Positions 45,187 to 54,428 of a DNA stretch of 64,000 nt are shown piece by piece. Source of the DNA: JAEZPW01 sp035629075. Lineage in GTDB: Bacteria > Acidobacteriota > Terriglobia > Terriglobales > Acidobacteriaceae. The stretch spans positions 1 to 64,000 of the forward strand of contig DASPIK010000104.1 of the NCBI GenBank assembly GCA_035629075.1, read 5' to 3'. Each line of letters starts with the position of its first letter. The first letter of the stretch is position 1. The notes beneath the pieces were generated by a model. The model ran no database searches, was not told the DNA's origin, and worked only from the letters and a program-made list of their open reading frames with translations. A program made the position numbers and the translations under genes.

Positions 45187-48100
45187 TCAGTCTGCCGCCA
45201 TAAGGCTCGACGAAAACGGCATCGGGAACCACAAATTGAAGACGGTTCCCCGCCCTTTCTTGCTGCGTACCCGGATATGTCCGCCGTGCTTCTGAACCAA
45301 TTCTCGCGTGACCCACAACCCCAAACCCGTGCCAAGTTCAGCTTTGGTCGTGAAAAAAGGTTCGAAGATAGTGGCAAGATGCTCGGGAGCGATTCCGCTG
45401 CCGGTGTCGCCCATCGTGATTCGAACGAATTTGCGCTCTCCATCCAGTGTGAAAGGTCGTATTCGGACGTGCAGCGACCCGGAGCCGTTCATCGCGTCTA
45501 TGCTGTTCGACAGCATATTGGAGATAATTTGTCGTAGCTCACCTTTGATCGCCTTGATCTCAACACCTTGCTGGATTTCTTCTTGAACTCTTATGTCTCT
45601 GGCCTTTAAGCGCGGCGCAAAAAGATCGATAACACTCTTCACAACCTCGGAAAGGCACACCATCGTCGGAGCGCCGGGCTCTCTATAGAAGCCGAGTGTC
45701 TGCCTCGTGATGTGTGCTACGCGCTCCAACTCGCTTTCCGCCATGGTCAAGTGCTTCAGCGCAGATTCCGGAAGATCCGGATGCGACGCCGCGAGGTAAA
45801 CGGCATTCATGATTGTCTCGAGTGGATTATTGATCTCATGGGCAATCGTTGCTGCCATGCGGCCGACCGAAGCTAGTTTCTCACTCTGTAAGAGCGCCTT
45901 TTGCGCATTTTTTATCGCAGTCACATCTTCGACTGTCACAACAACCATGATGACCCGACCGCTCTCGTCGCGCACAGGAGCGCCATTGTGACTCAGCACC
46001 ATCTCTTTACCGGTATCTGTTCGCCGTACCACGAGTTCACGATGGCTGACCGTCTGCCCATTTAGAACCTGGGTTACTGGCCACTCAGATGGAGGAACAA
46101 GATTTCCATCCAGGTCGTGCGCTTCCAGCAGCACGGCAAGTTTCCAGATACTCTCGAGCGGCGAATCGGGTGGAAAGCCGTAGATCCGAAGGAATGCTGG
46201 GTTCGTCAGCAGCGGTTCACCATTAGCGCCGCCTACGTAAACCCCTTCCGTCATGCTGTCGATTGTGGTTCGGAACTGCGCCAATCGCGTTTCAGCGAGT
46301 TGATTGGCATGGATGAGTTGTTGCCCGCGCTCCCGCAAAACATCTTCCGCTCTGCGCTGATCGGTTACATCGGTGTTCGTACCAAACCACCGGAGCACGC
46401 GACCCTTTTCATCTCGAATCGGTACGGCTCGTGAGAGGAACCAGCGGTACTCGCCATCTCTGCCGCGTATCGGGAACAAGTCTTCCCATACATCGCCGCT
46501 CTCGAAACAGCGCCTGATTTTCTCGACAACCCGCTTCACGTGATCGGGGTGGTGAACACTTTGCCATCCCCAACCTTGCATCTCCTCGAGCGTCGTGCCT
46601 GTATAGTCGAACCAGCGCCGGTTGTACCAGAAAATCGACCCACTTGGATCGGCCATCCACGCCAGTTGGGACATGTTATCCGCTAGTGCCCGGAACCGTT
46701 CCTCGCTTTCTCGCAAACGCTCCTCGGCCCGCTTACGATCGGTGATCTCAACAACATAAGCTCCTACGGCAACCGGCTCCGCGCCACTTGTATACACGGG
46801 ATAAAAACCCGTAATCCACGTCCTTGGAACTCCCGGTTCTTTCGGGGTCTCGCCTGTGATTTCTCTTTCGATCGTGCGACCCGTCCGGAAGACATCATCC
46901 AGAATAGGATCGACGAACTGCGCGTTGACGGGCAGAACCTCGCTTATGGGTTTTCCGAGGTGAGCTTCGGGTGGTAGCCCGTTGATTGCGGCGAGTGCTT
47001 CGTTAACGCGGAGGTACCGGTGCTCCCGGTCAAAGAAGGCAAATCCTACTGGTGCATTCTTCAGGACCGACTCTAGCTCGGAGGTACGCAGCTTGAGTTG
47101 GGTTATGTCCCGTGCCACGATCGAAGCTTCGACTACCCGGCCGCTGTCATCAAGCACGGGTGATATGTTCACCGAGACATCAACCAGCGAGCCGTCCTTG
47201 CGCTTGCGGACAGTATCATAGTGTCCGACTTCCTCTCCCTTTGCCAGGCGAGAGAAAAAGTTCAAAAGCTCTGCCTGGCGCTCAGTGGGCACCACCAGCG
47301 ACATCGAACTTCCGATCGCTTCTTCCTTCGTATATCCGTAAAGCCGTGCAGCGGCTGCGTTCCAACTGGTTATGACGCCTTCAAGAGTCATCGAGTAAAT
47401 GGCATCGTGGGACGACTCAATGATCGCGTTCGCTTTGCTTAACTCTTCTTCCGCGTACTTGTGCTCGCTAATATCCTCCACGACGCCTATGGCGTACTTT
47501 TCGCCGCCGGTCTCTTCCATTAGCGACACGCTGAGACTCACCCAGATAGTCGATCCGTTCTTGTGTAGGTATCGCTTCTCAAGCGTGTAGCGGTCGATCT
47601 CACCGGCCTTCACCCGATCGTACAGTTGAACGTCCTTTTCGAGATCTTCCGGGTGCGTGATGTCCTGGAACGTTTTGCTGAGTAACTCTGCCTGTGTGTA
47701 GCCAACGATCTCGCACATGCGTTGATTCACGCGCAACCAGCGTCCATCCAGCGCGACATGGGCAATTCCAGCAGCCGCTAGGTTGAAGGTCTTCTCGAAT
47801 CGTTGTGCATTGGATTCAACCTCGGCTATGAGTCGGTGGCGGTCGGAGACGTCTTGGAAGAAGACCGATACCCCACCATCGTCTCTGGGATAAGCACGTA
47901 CCTCAGCCCATATCGATAGAGGGGCGTAGTAGAACTCGAAGCTTTGAGCTTCGTCTTGGTTAACTACGTTCCTGTAGCTCTCTTCCAGAACGGTTCCGCG
48001 CGTTTCCGGGAATTCATCCCATATCGATTTTCCGATTAAATCCTGTCTCGTCCTACGGAGAACGCGCTCCGCATGACTGTTCAGGTACGTAAAACGCCAG

Positions 48101-48594
48101 TCGGCATCAACTGAATAGAAAGCATCGCCGATACTCTCCAACAACGATGCGTTTCTTCGCTCCGCCTCCGCTGCTGCGTTTCTGGCTTGCTGTTCTGCTG
48201 TAAGCAGCGCGAGGGTTCGCGCTCTGAGCTCACGCAGGTGCGCCACAACCATGGCTGTTGCCGTTGCAGTCGCCAGATAAGTTAAGAGACGTATAACGTC
48301 GCCGCTTGAAGGTAGATCAAACGATTTCGCTGTGGGGAGTATGAAGTACCAGCTCTCCAGTGCTGTCAGGATCGCAGAAGCGAGCGCCGGCCCCAGTCCA
48401 CCAAACCAGGCAACAAATACAACGGCAATGTAGAAGAACAGAAATACCGGGCTGGCATGTGCGTCAGGCACTTTCAGACTGGGCCACAGCATCAGCGCAG
48501 ACACTACTACCGCGAGCAGGTACGCGACCCAGCGCCGGCGGCCATGGTTCGTGGCTCCGCCCCCAGTTAGAACCATGAATGGTCTATGTCGCAT
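45187..48594 (-). CDS. Membrane histidine kinase with six PAS domains
   Basis: This 1135-residue sensor has a KdpD-like four-helix membrane domain (residues ~24-110) with almost no periplasmic part. Six PAS domains follow, beginning near residues 150, 275, 395, 510, 640 and 775. The H-box is TIAHEINNPLETIMNAVYLA (in part) and the ATPase motifs are DTGSGI and GTGLGLW. There is no receiver domain, and no response-regulator gene is adjacent, so its partner lies elsewhere. The signal is unknown; stacked PAS domains suggest redox, light or small-ligand inputs. The ATG at 48594 is the first in frame. Confidence 0.9.
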   Translation of the reverse strand: MRHRPFMVLTGGGATNHGRRRWVAYLLAVVVSALMLWPSLKVPDAHASPVFLFFYIAVVFVAWFGGLGPALASAILTALESWYFILPTAKSFDLPSSGDVIRLLTYLATATATAMVVAHLRELRARTLALLTAEQQARNAAAEAERRNASLLESIGDAFYSVDADWRFTYLNSHAERVLRRTRQDLIGKSIWDEFPETRGTVLEESYRNVVNQDEAQSFEFYYAPLSIWAEVRAYPRDDGGVSVFFQDVSDRHRLIAEVESNAQRFEKTFNLAAAGIAHVALDGRWLRVNQRMCEIVGYTQAELLSKTFQDITHPEDLEKDVQLYDRVKAGEIDRYTLEKRYLHKNGSTIWVSLSVSLMEETGGEKYAIGVVEDISEHKYAEEELSKANAIIESSHDAIYSMTLEGVITSWNAAAARLYGYTKEEAIGSSMSLVVPTERQAELLNFFSRLAKGEEVGHYDTVRKRKDGSLVDVSVNISPVLDDSGRVVEASIVARDITQLKLRTSELESVLKNAPVGFAFFDREHRYLRVNEALAAINGLPPEAHLGKPISEVLPVNAQFVDPILDDVFRTGRTIEREITGETPKEPGVPRTWITGFYPVYTSGAEPVAVGAYVVEITDRKRAEERLRESEERFRALADNMSQLAWMADPSGSIFWYNRRWFDYTGTTLEEMQGWGWQSVHHPDHVKRVVEKIRRCFESGDVWEDLFPIRGRDGEYRWFLSRAVPIRDEKGRVLRWFGTNTDVTDQRRAEDVLRERGQQLIHANQLAETRLAQFRTTIDSMTEGVYVGGANGEPLLTNPAFLRIYGFPPDSPLESIWKLAVLLEAHDLDGNLVPPSEWPVTQVLNGQTVSHRELVVRRTDTGKEMVLSHNGAPVRDESGRVIMVVVTVEDVTAIKNAQKALLQSEKLASVGRMAATIAHEINNPLETIMNAVYLAASHPDLPESALKHLTMAESELERVAHITRQTLGFYREPGAPTMVCLSEVVKSVIDLFAPRLKARDIRVQEEIQQGVEIKAIKGELRQIISNMLSNSIDAMNGSGSLHVRIRPFTLDGERKFVRITMGDTGSGIAPEHLATIFEPFFTTKAELGTGLGLWVTRELVQKHGGHIRVRSKKGRGTVFNLWFPMPFSSSLMAAD

Positions 48595-48805
48595 GACTAG
48601 CCGGAACCCTCAGGTGCAACACTGGTTGGCAACGCAATTGTCCGCCATTCGATCAGGTCTGCTGGCGTAACGACCTCACAAGCAGTGTTGATGCAAAGGT
48701 TAACACGGCAATGCGGCCTTTGAAAAAATGAGAAACATGTCTTCGGCATCAATCGACAGAGCACTTTCGCCTGGTGCGGAAAGTTGGGATAACTTTGCAC
48801 AAAAT

Positions 48806-48835
48806 GAAAAAGGGGCCGCGACTGCGCGACCCCTT
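48806..48835 (-). terminator. Rho-independent terminator of the RNase E/G gene
   Basis: AAGGGG (48810-48815) pairs with CCCCTT (48830-48835), extended by a GU pair and an inner CGCG stem. On the minus strand TTTTTCATTTTG follows, 18 bases past the stop. Confidence 0.8.
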
Positions 48836-48852
48836 ATGGCTACTCATGTTGA

Positions 48853-51800
48853 TCAGCCCTGAATGTCAAAGTTCTCCTGATGCAGCAACGGATCGGATTT
48901 CACCAGAATTGTCCTTCTGGTAAGCTCCTCCATCTCTTGAATCCACTTCCCGCCATTAGCTTTCAGCGCTTTGGCAAGTTCTGGGTTGACCCGCAGGATC
49001 ACGTCTTCGCGTTCCAGATGGGACGCCATTTTCCGCATCTCGACATAGATCTCGTTGCACATCGTGTGCAGCGATTTGACCAGACCCGTTCCTGTACAGT
49101 ACGAGCAAGGCTCCCCGAGCGTGCGTTCCAGAGACTGCTTTACGCGCTTTCGGGTGATTGCCACAAGGCCGAAGTCATTGAACGCCAAGACCTTCGACGG
49201 CGCACGGTCCGCCTTCATGGCCTCTTCAAGCGCCTGCATGACTTTCTGACGGTTCTTGCGCTCGTCCATGTCGATGAAATCGATCACGATGATGCCGCCC
49301 AAGTCGCGCAACCGGACCTGGCGCACAATCTCACGGATCGCATCGATGTTCGTTTTCACGATCGTGTCTTCCAGTCGGGTCGTCTTCCCCACATACTTCC
49401 CCGTGTTAACGTCGATCGCGACGAGCGCTTCGGTCTGGTTAATCACGATGTACCCACCGCTCTTCAACCAGACTTTCGATTTCAGCGCCTTATTGATTTC
49501 CTCCTGAATTCCGAACTGGTCGTACAGAGGTGTGTTCTTGGTATAGAGCTTAACCTTCCGAACCAGCTGCGGCTGGAAGCGTTGCGCAAAGCGCAGTACG
49601 CGCTCGTATTCGGCCTCATTGTCCACCCAGATCGCCGCGAAATCCGCCGTGACCTGATCTCTCAGGACACGCTCGACGAGGTTCAGATCGTGGTAGATCA
49701 GCGCCGGAGCCTTGCTGTTTTCCGAGCGCGTCTTGATGTCGTGCCACAGGTTCTTGAGGAAGCGAATGTCGGCGCGCAGTTCTTCTTCGGTGATTCCCTC
49801 CGCAGCCGTGCGCACGATAAATCCGCCGTGACCGCCCTCGCGCTCGCTGAGCATGATTCGCTTCAGGCGCTGGCGCTCTTCGTCAGAGTTAATCTTGCGT
49901 GATACCCCGATGTGGTTGACCGTCGGCATGTAGACCAAGTACCGTCCCGGCAAAGCGATGTGGCTGGTAATACGTGCGCCCTTTTTGCCGATCGGCTCTT
50001 TTGCGATCTGGATCAGGACTTCCTGTCCTTCCTTGAGCAGATCGCTGATCTGGGGGATCGGGCGCGGAGCTTCTCGCCGTGGGCCGCCCCGTATGCGCCG
50101 GCCGCCACGACGCCCTCTTCCAGGCCGACGATCATATCCGGGACGCATGGGATGCTGCGGATACGACCCAGCAGTAGCATGAGCTTCGTGCGCAGTTCCC
50201 GGTGCCGCTTCGTCATCGACAACGTCGGCTTCAAGTTCCGACTCTTCGAATTCATCGTCGTCCAGTTCGCCGGTAGTCTCAATCTCAATGCCGTTGTCTT
50301 CCACAACGGCGTCTTCCGGGTACGCCGACGCAGCAGTTTCATGATCGAGCAGTGCGTCTTCAACGGCGTCAGTTAGACCGTTAGCTTCTTCGAAGTCGCC
50401 ACCAACGATTCCACGCACATGAGGCTCATCCGTTGCATGAAGCGTCTGCTCCTCCATTTCGACGAAATCGGAGTCGTCCTCTTCTTCAGCCAGGGGCTCG
50501 TACTCTGATTCGTCCTCTTCTATCTCTTCATGCTCCAGCGTATGTCCGGCTCCCGCCGAATAGCCGTGCCGCTCCTCAACCGTGTCGTAGGACCGGGCCG
50601 GCATTTCCGGCCATTCACCCTCGGCCGACGTGTTCTCGTTCTCTACATCGACCTCCGGCGCTTCCGTACTCGCGTCTTCTGCGGCAACGGTTTCCGCCTC
50701 GACGGCCTGTTGGCCTTCGGTCTCGATCGCCTCTCCGCCGAACGTGCTCGCCACGTTCATCTGCTCGTACTTTGCCGATTCGGCCTCGGCTTCCGAATCT
50801 GCCGAACTTTCGGATTGTTCGCCTGCTTCGGCGGCAGTAGCGGTGTCCTCAGGCGACTGGGTGGCCTCTCCGCCGAAAGTAGCAGCCACGTTCATCTCTT
50901 CATAATTCGTCTCGGTACCGGGTTCCGCTGGAACGGTGCCGCCAATTGCGCCGTGCTCGCCAACGCTGATCTCGGGCTCAACGTCGCTGGCCGCGTCCTG
51001 CTCCGAAGACTGCGAGACGTCACCTTCGAGCTGTCGATCGAGTGTCACGGAAAGTGGCTCATTCTCACTCACAATCGAAGCCGCCTGCTCTTCCAGCGTG
51101 CTGGCAGCGGGTTCGGCTGCGGCTTCCGATATCCGGCGGTATTTCGCTATGGACTCGCCCGGCAATATAAACGGCGCGACCGGAGTGCGACGTTCCATAC
51201 GCACTTCCGTCCGGGGCCCCTCCTGGCGCTTCCTTTTGCGCTCAGAACCAACCTCCTCGGTTAGTTGTTCCACCGCCTGCCCTTGGCTCGCATTCTCATC
51301 AGAATCGATGCAGGGCGAAGAACTCTGCTCCTCGGACTCTGCTGAGATGGTGGTCAACTGCTCCGTGACCGGTGGCTGCTCGCCAGTCGCCTGAAGTTCT
51401 GCGCTGGCTGTCGTCTCGTCGGCGCTTTCCTCCAGCAGGCCAGGTTTAGGCGCAGTCTCTACTTCGTCCTTCGGCTGATATTTAGCAATCTTCTCGCCCG
51501 GGAGAACGATAGGACCTCGATAGCTGAAACCAGTGGTCTCTCGCCCCGCGGTTGTTCCGGTCACGGGCGGAAGTTCCGGCGCCGGCGGCGGTGCCAATTC
51601 CGATACGTGTACCTCGTCTGCCTTCTCGGCTACCTGCTGTTCAATCTCTTCCTTCTTTGCCGTCTTGTTATATTTCGCGATGCTTTCGCCGGGCAGAACG
51701 AACGGTGTAGGAACCGACGCAGGCACTGGTCGGGGTGTATCCGCCTCGGGCACTTTCAATGCTTCTTTGGCAAGCTCGGAAGCAGGGACCCCTTCGGGCT

Positions 51801-52614
51801 CGGCGAACCTTGTCTCGATATCAGGGCTGTCAAATCCACCCTCGATGACGAACGAAGCTGCATCAGAACCGGTCGAAAAGTCTCCGACACCGGATTCACC
51901 GAACTGATCGTCTTCCGCCCCGCTTTCCGCCACATCCGTGTCCGCGTCAAGATCAGGTATGTTGCTTTCGGGCTTGCGATACTTGGAAATCGATTCTCCC
52001 GGCAGGAGAACCGGCTCGTACCCGGCAGGCGGACCGAAATCCTCTACGATTGGGAGTTCTGCGCGAGTGTCTTCGCGCTGTGGACCGCGATCGAACTTCG
52101 ACTCGGGGAACCCACGGCCACGACGTCCCCGACGGCGCCGGCGGCTGCGGAAACCCCCACGAGCATTTTCGCTATCGAGTTCAGCAGAGTCCGCGCCCGT
52201 ATCGAGTTCGCTGTAAGCCCCGTCTGCGGGCTCTTGCATTACAGGGCGCGGTGCCTGTGAACGCGGAGGCTCGGGTACTTGGAATTCCTTCTGAAATTCG
52301 TAGTGGCGCGGCTCAGGTTGCGGTTTGTTGGTGACGTAAGTCTCGGGACGGGTAGGGACGGCATCGAACTCTTCGTCTTCTTCCCCGAGATCAAGGAAAT
52401 CGGAAACATAAAGGAAGGCATCGCGCTCAAGCCCAATGTCAACGAACGCGGACTGCATGCCAGGCAGCACGCGGGTGACGCGACCTTTGTAAATCGAACC
52501 TGCTAGGGTGTACTCATTCTCGCGCTCGAAAAATATTTCAGCGAGTTGATCATCCTCGACCACCGCCACCTTGGTCTCGTGTGGCGTCGAAGACACGTAC
52601 ATTTCTTTTGTCAT
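48853..52614 (-). CDS. rng: RNase E/G family ribonuclease with a giant insertion in the S1 domain
   Basis: This 1253-residue homologue of RNase G/E should be the main endoribonuclease for mRNA decay and rRNA maturation. The S1 domain starts at residues ~30-75 (GSIYKGRVTRVLPGMQSAFVDIG in part) and resumes near 855 (KEGQEVLIQIAKEPIGKKGA in part); about 770 acidic, disordered residues lie between. The catalytic core follows (LVAIDVNTGKYVGK, IIVIDFIDM), and the Zn-link is CSYCTG. The insertion has four LPGESIAKY-type motifs (204-212, 307-315, 371-379, 484-492), two MNVA(A/S)TFGGEA motifs, and Arg-rich patches at both ends. There is no C-terminal scaffold. Confidence 0.93.
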   Translation of the reverse strand: MTKEMYVSSTPHETKVAVVEDDQLAEIFFERENEYTLAGSIYKGRVTRVLPGMQSAFVDIGLERDAFLYVSDFLDLGEEDEEFDAVPTRPETYVTNKPQPEPRHYEFQKEFQVPEPPRSQAPRPVMQEPADGAYSELDTGADSAELDSENARGGFRSRRRRRGRRGRGFPESKFDRGPQREDTRAELPIVEDFGPPAGYEPVLLPGESISKYRKPESNIPDLDADTDVAESGAEDDQFGESGVGDFSTGSDAASFVIEGGFDSPDIETRFAEPEGVPASELAKEALKVPEADTPRPVPASVPTPFVLPGESIAKYNKTAKKEEIEQQVAEKADEVHVSELAPPPAPELPPVTGTTAGRETTGFSYRGPIVLPGEKIAKYQPKDEVETAPKPGLLEESADETTASAELQATGEQPPVTEQLTTISAESEEQSSSPCIDSDENASQGQAVEQLTEEVGSERKRKRQEGPRTEVRMERRTPVAPFILPGESIAKYRRISEAAAEPAASTLEEQAASIVSENEPLSVTLDRQLEGDVSQSSEQDAASDVEPEISVGEHGAIGGTVPAEPGTETNYEEMNVAATFGGEATQSPEDTATAAEAGEQSESSADSEAEAESAKYEQMNVASTFGGEAIETEGQQAVEAETVAAEDASTEAPEVDVENENTSAEGEWPEMPARSYDTVEERHGYSAGAGHTLEHEEIEEDESEYEPLAEEEDDSDFVEMEEQTLHATDEPHVRGIVGGDFEEANGLTDAVEDALLDHETAASAYPEDAVVEDNGIEIETTGELDDDEFEESELEADVVDDEAAPGTAHEAHATAGSYPQHPMRPGYDRRPGRGRRGGRRIRGGPRREAPRPIPQISDLLKEGQEVLIQIAKEPIGKKGARITSHIALPGRYLVYMPTVNHIGVSRKINSDEERQRLKRIMLSEREGGHGGFIVRTAAEGITEEELRADIRFLKNLWHDIKTRSENSKAPALIYHDLNLVERVLRDQVTADFAAIWVDNEAEYERVLRFAQRFQPQLVRKVKLYTKNTPLYDQFGIQEEINKALKSKVWLKSGGYIVINQTEALVAIDVNTGKYVGKTTRLEDTIVKTNIDAIREIVRQVRLRDLGGIIVIDFIDMDERKNRQKVMQALEEAMKADRAPSKVLAFNDFGLVAITRKRVKQSLERTLGEPCSYCTGTGLVKSLHTMCNEIYVEMRKMASHLEREDVILRVNPELAKALKANGGKWIQEMEELTRRTILVKSDPLLHQENFDIQG

Positions 52615-53080
52615 GCTATCTCCGGTCGTCGCTTTTCAGCGGCTTACCGGCAGCATGTGAGGGGTTCCTGGTGGGATCGAGTCAAACTACACAACCGCCT
52701 GCCCGCGTTGCTCCGGAAGGCACACGGGTGCCTTCCCTCGCTCGCGACGGCGAATGGCCGTGTCCACGAAAGTTTGCAGTTGGGTAAATCCGTTTGCGAA
52801 TCCTGGAAATTGTCTGCACCTGTCGCGGGGCGCCTGCGGAGTGTGACCTCACTTCTCAATGACACCCGGAGATGCCAGGCGGCGAAACCGTTTGTACATT
52901 GAGGGGGCCGTTACCGCCCCGCCGCGCCGTTTGCTAAACCCGTCCGGCCCCTCACATCACGGCCGGCACACGCCCTCTTTTCGTGAGGGCACTCGAAATC
53001 TTGCTGGTATTTCCTCCCCTTCACGGGGCAACTTTGATCTTGAACTGCGTTTCGCCGCACTCGTGGGCGGCGCCTGTACT
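52615..53080. other. Structured leader region of the RNase E/G gene
   Basis: This 466-base gap between rodA and the RNase gene is rich in inverted repeats: 52715-52736 (9-bp stem), CCGGCC/GGCCGG at 52944-52966, GCCCTC/GAGGGC at 52972-52990 and CGCCGC/GCGGCG at 53053-53072. None has a clear T-run. Part may terminate rodA transcription, and part may form a structured 5' leader for the RNase. No coding frame was supported. Confidence 0.45.
52715..52736 (-). promoter_or_regulatory. Leader hairpin upstream of the RNase E/G gene
   Basis: GGAAGGCAC and GTGCCTTCC form a perfect 9-bp stem with a 4-base loop, about 100 bases before the start. RNase E in enterobacteria autoregulates through leader hairpins; a similar role here is only inference. 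Confidence 0.35.
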
Positions 53081-54181
53081 CTAATTCACGAACCGGCGCA
53101 TACGGATGTTCATTACGATGCCCAGCGCCAAGAACGTAAATAGCACCGATGATCCGCCGTAACTCATTAGCGGTAGCGGTATTCCGGTGACCGGCATGAA
53201 GCCGACCACCATGCCGACGTTGACCAGAATATGGAAAGCCAGTACAGCTACCACACCCATTATGACGAAAGCGCCAGCGCGGTCAGGCGCCGTCTGCGCG
53301 TTCGCGATCATGCGCATCAGCACCAAAAAGTATAGCAGTAAAACGAACGCTGCGCCCACCAACCCGTGCTCCTCGCACCAGGCCGCGAAGATGAAGTCCG
53401 TATGCGGTACGGGCAGGAACGCTCCTTGCGTCTGGGATCCTTGTGCCGCCCCCTTGCCCCAAATCCCTCCCGATCCGATCGCGATGAGCGACTGAATCAC
53501 CTGGTAACCAGCGTTCTGGGAATCGGCTTCCGGCTCGATGAACGTCGTAAGGCGCTCTTTTTGGTAATCCTTAAGCCCATAGTGCCAGATCGCCGGCGCC
53601 AGGAGTATTCCAAGTAGCAATACCACAATCGCGTGTTTGGCTCTCAGCCCGCCCAGAAACAGGCCCATTAACGCGATCGGCACATAGGTCAGCGACGTCC
53701 CGAGATCGGGCTGCCGGAGCACGAATAACATCGGTACTCCGATCAATAACCCCGCCCGAATCATATCGGATAGCTTTCCTTCCTCCTCTATGCCCCGAGC
53801 CTCACTGAAGTACTTCCCCATCGCGAGAATTAGAACGAGTTTCACCCACTCCGACGGCTGAAAGTGCCATCCGCCGGGCAGCATGATCCATCGTCTCGCG
53901 CCCATATACTTGCGCCCAAATACCGCCACGGCCACAAGTGCCACGATCGACAGCACGTACATCCAGGGCACTTTGTCCAGAAGCGTGTGATAGTTGACGC
54001 GGCTCATGATGAACATCGCCACAAGACCGCCAGACACCCAGTACATCTGCTTTATGTGTGAGCCCGCGAACTTTGTGCCATGGGTCGCGCTATAGATCTG
54101 CACAATGCCCAAGACACAGATCACAAGAACGTAACCCAGCAGCAACCAGTCGAAGTCACGGAATGTAACGTAGCGTTTCAA
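53081..54181 (-). CDS. rodA: Rod-shape-determining peptidoglycan polymerase RodA
   Basis: This 366-residue SEDS protein has about 10 membrane helices. Family marks are HFQPSEWVKLVLILAMGKYF (in part), the RQPDLGTSL segment holding the essential Asp, and the C-terminal PVTGIPLPLMSYGGSS. RodA polymerises lipid II with PBP2 in the elongasome. The PBP2 gene (mrdA) lies upstream on the same strand, 247 bases away, with a repeat element in the gap. Confidence 0.96.
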   Translation of the reverse strand: MKRYVTFRDFDWLLLGYVLVICVLGIVQIYSATHGTKFAGSHIKQMYWVSGGLVAMFIMSRVNYHTLLDKVPWMYVLSIVALVAVAVFGRKYMGARRWIMLPGGWHFQPSEWVKLVLILAMGKYFSEARGIEEEGKLSDMIRAGLLIGVPMLFVLRQPDLGTSLTYVPIALMGLFLGGLRAKHAIVVLLLGILLAPAIWHYGLKDYQKERLTTFIEPEADSQNAGYQVIQSLIAIGSGGIWGKGAAQGSQTQGAFLPVPHTDFIFAAWCEEHGLVGAAFVLLLYFLVLMRMIANAQTAPDRAGAFVIMGVVAVLAFHILVNVGMVVGFMPVTGIPLPLMSYGGSSVLFTFLALGIVMNIRMRRFVN

Positions 54182-54256
54182 ATGTGATTCTCACTGATCA
54201 GCAAACATCCACCAGCAATCAGTTCCGAAGCCTTACTTACTCATTTCAAAAATAGT

Positions 54257-54332
54257 GTCATCCTGAGCGGAGGCCGCGATTGGTTTTTCCGCGCCTGCTT
54301 TTGGTGCGGTCGCGGCCGGAGTCGAAGAACCT
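54257..54332. repeat. GTCATCCTGAGCG repeat carrying an internal hairpin insertion
   Basis: GTCATCCTGAGCGGAG (54257-54272) continues, after an interruption, as CGGAGTCGAAGAACCTG (to 54332). The interruption is bounded by GGCCGCGA (54272-54279) and TCGCGGCC (54310-54317), a perfect 8-bp inverted repeat. The CGGAG on both sides looks like a short duplication. This suggests a small mobile hairpin element within an interspersed repeat, in the mrdA-rodA gap. Confidence 0.5.
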
Positions 54333-54428
54333 GCTTTTCGGCCCGTCACTCTAAAACACGCTTATACCTTTCGTTTGCCCCCTCCGCAGAACCTTCGCGC
54401 TCTCCGCGTATTTCGCTCCCGGCGACGA

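Noticed and set aside
48597..48800. Minus-strand open frame of 67 codons upstream of the six-PAS kinase
   Set aside because: The composition is not protein-like, there is no ribosome-binding site, and nothing is recognisable.
48880..49902. Long plus-strand open frame (340 codons) opposite the RNase E/G gene
   Set aside because: It lies fully inside the catalytic part of the RNase gene on the other strand and shows no recognisable domain; it is a GC-rich antisense shadow.
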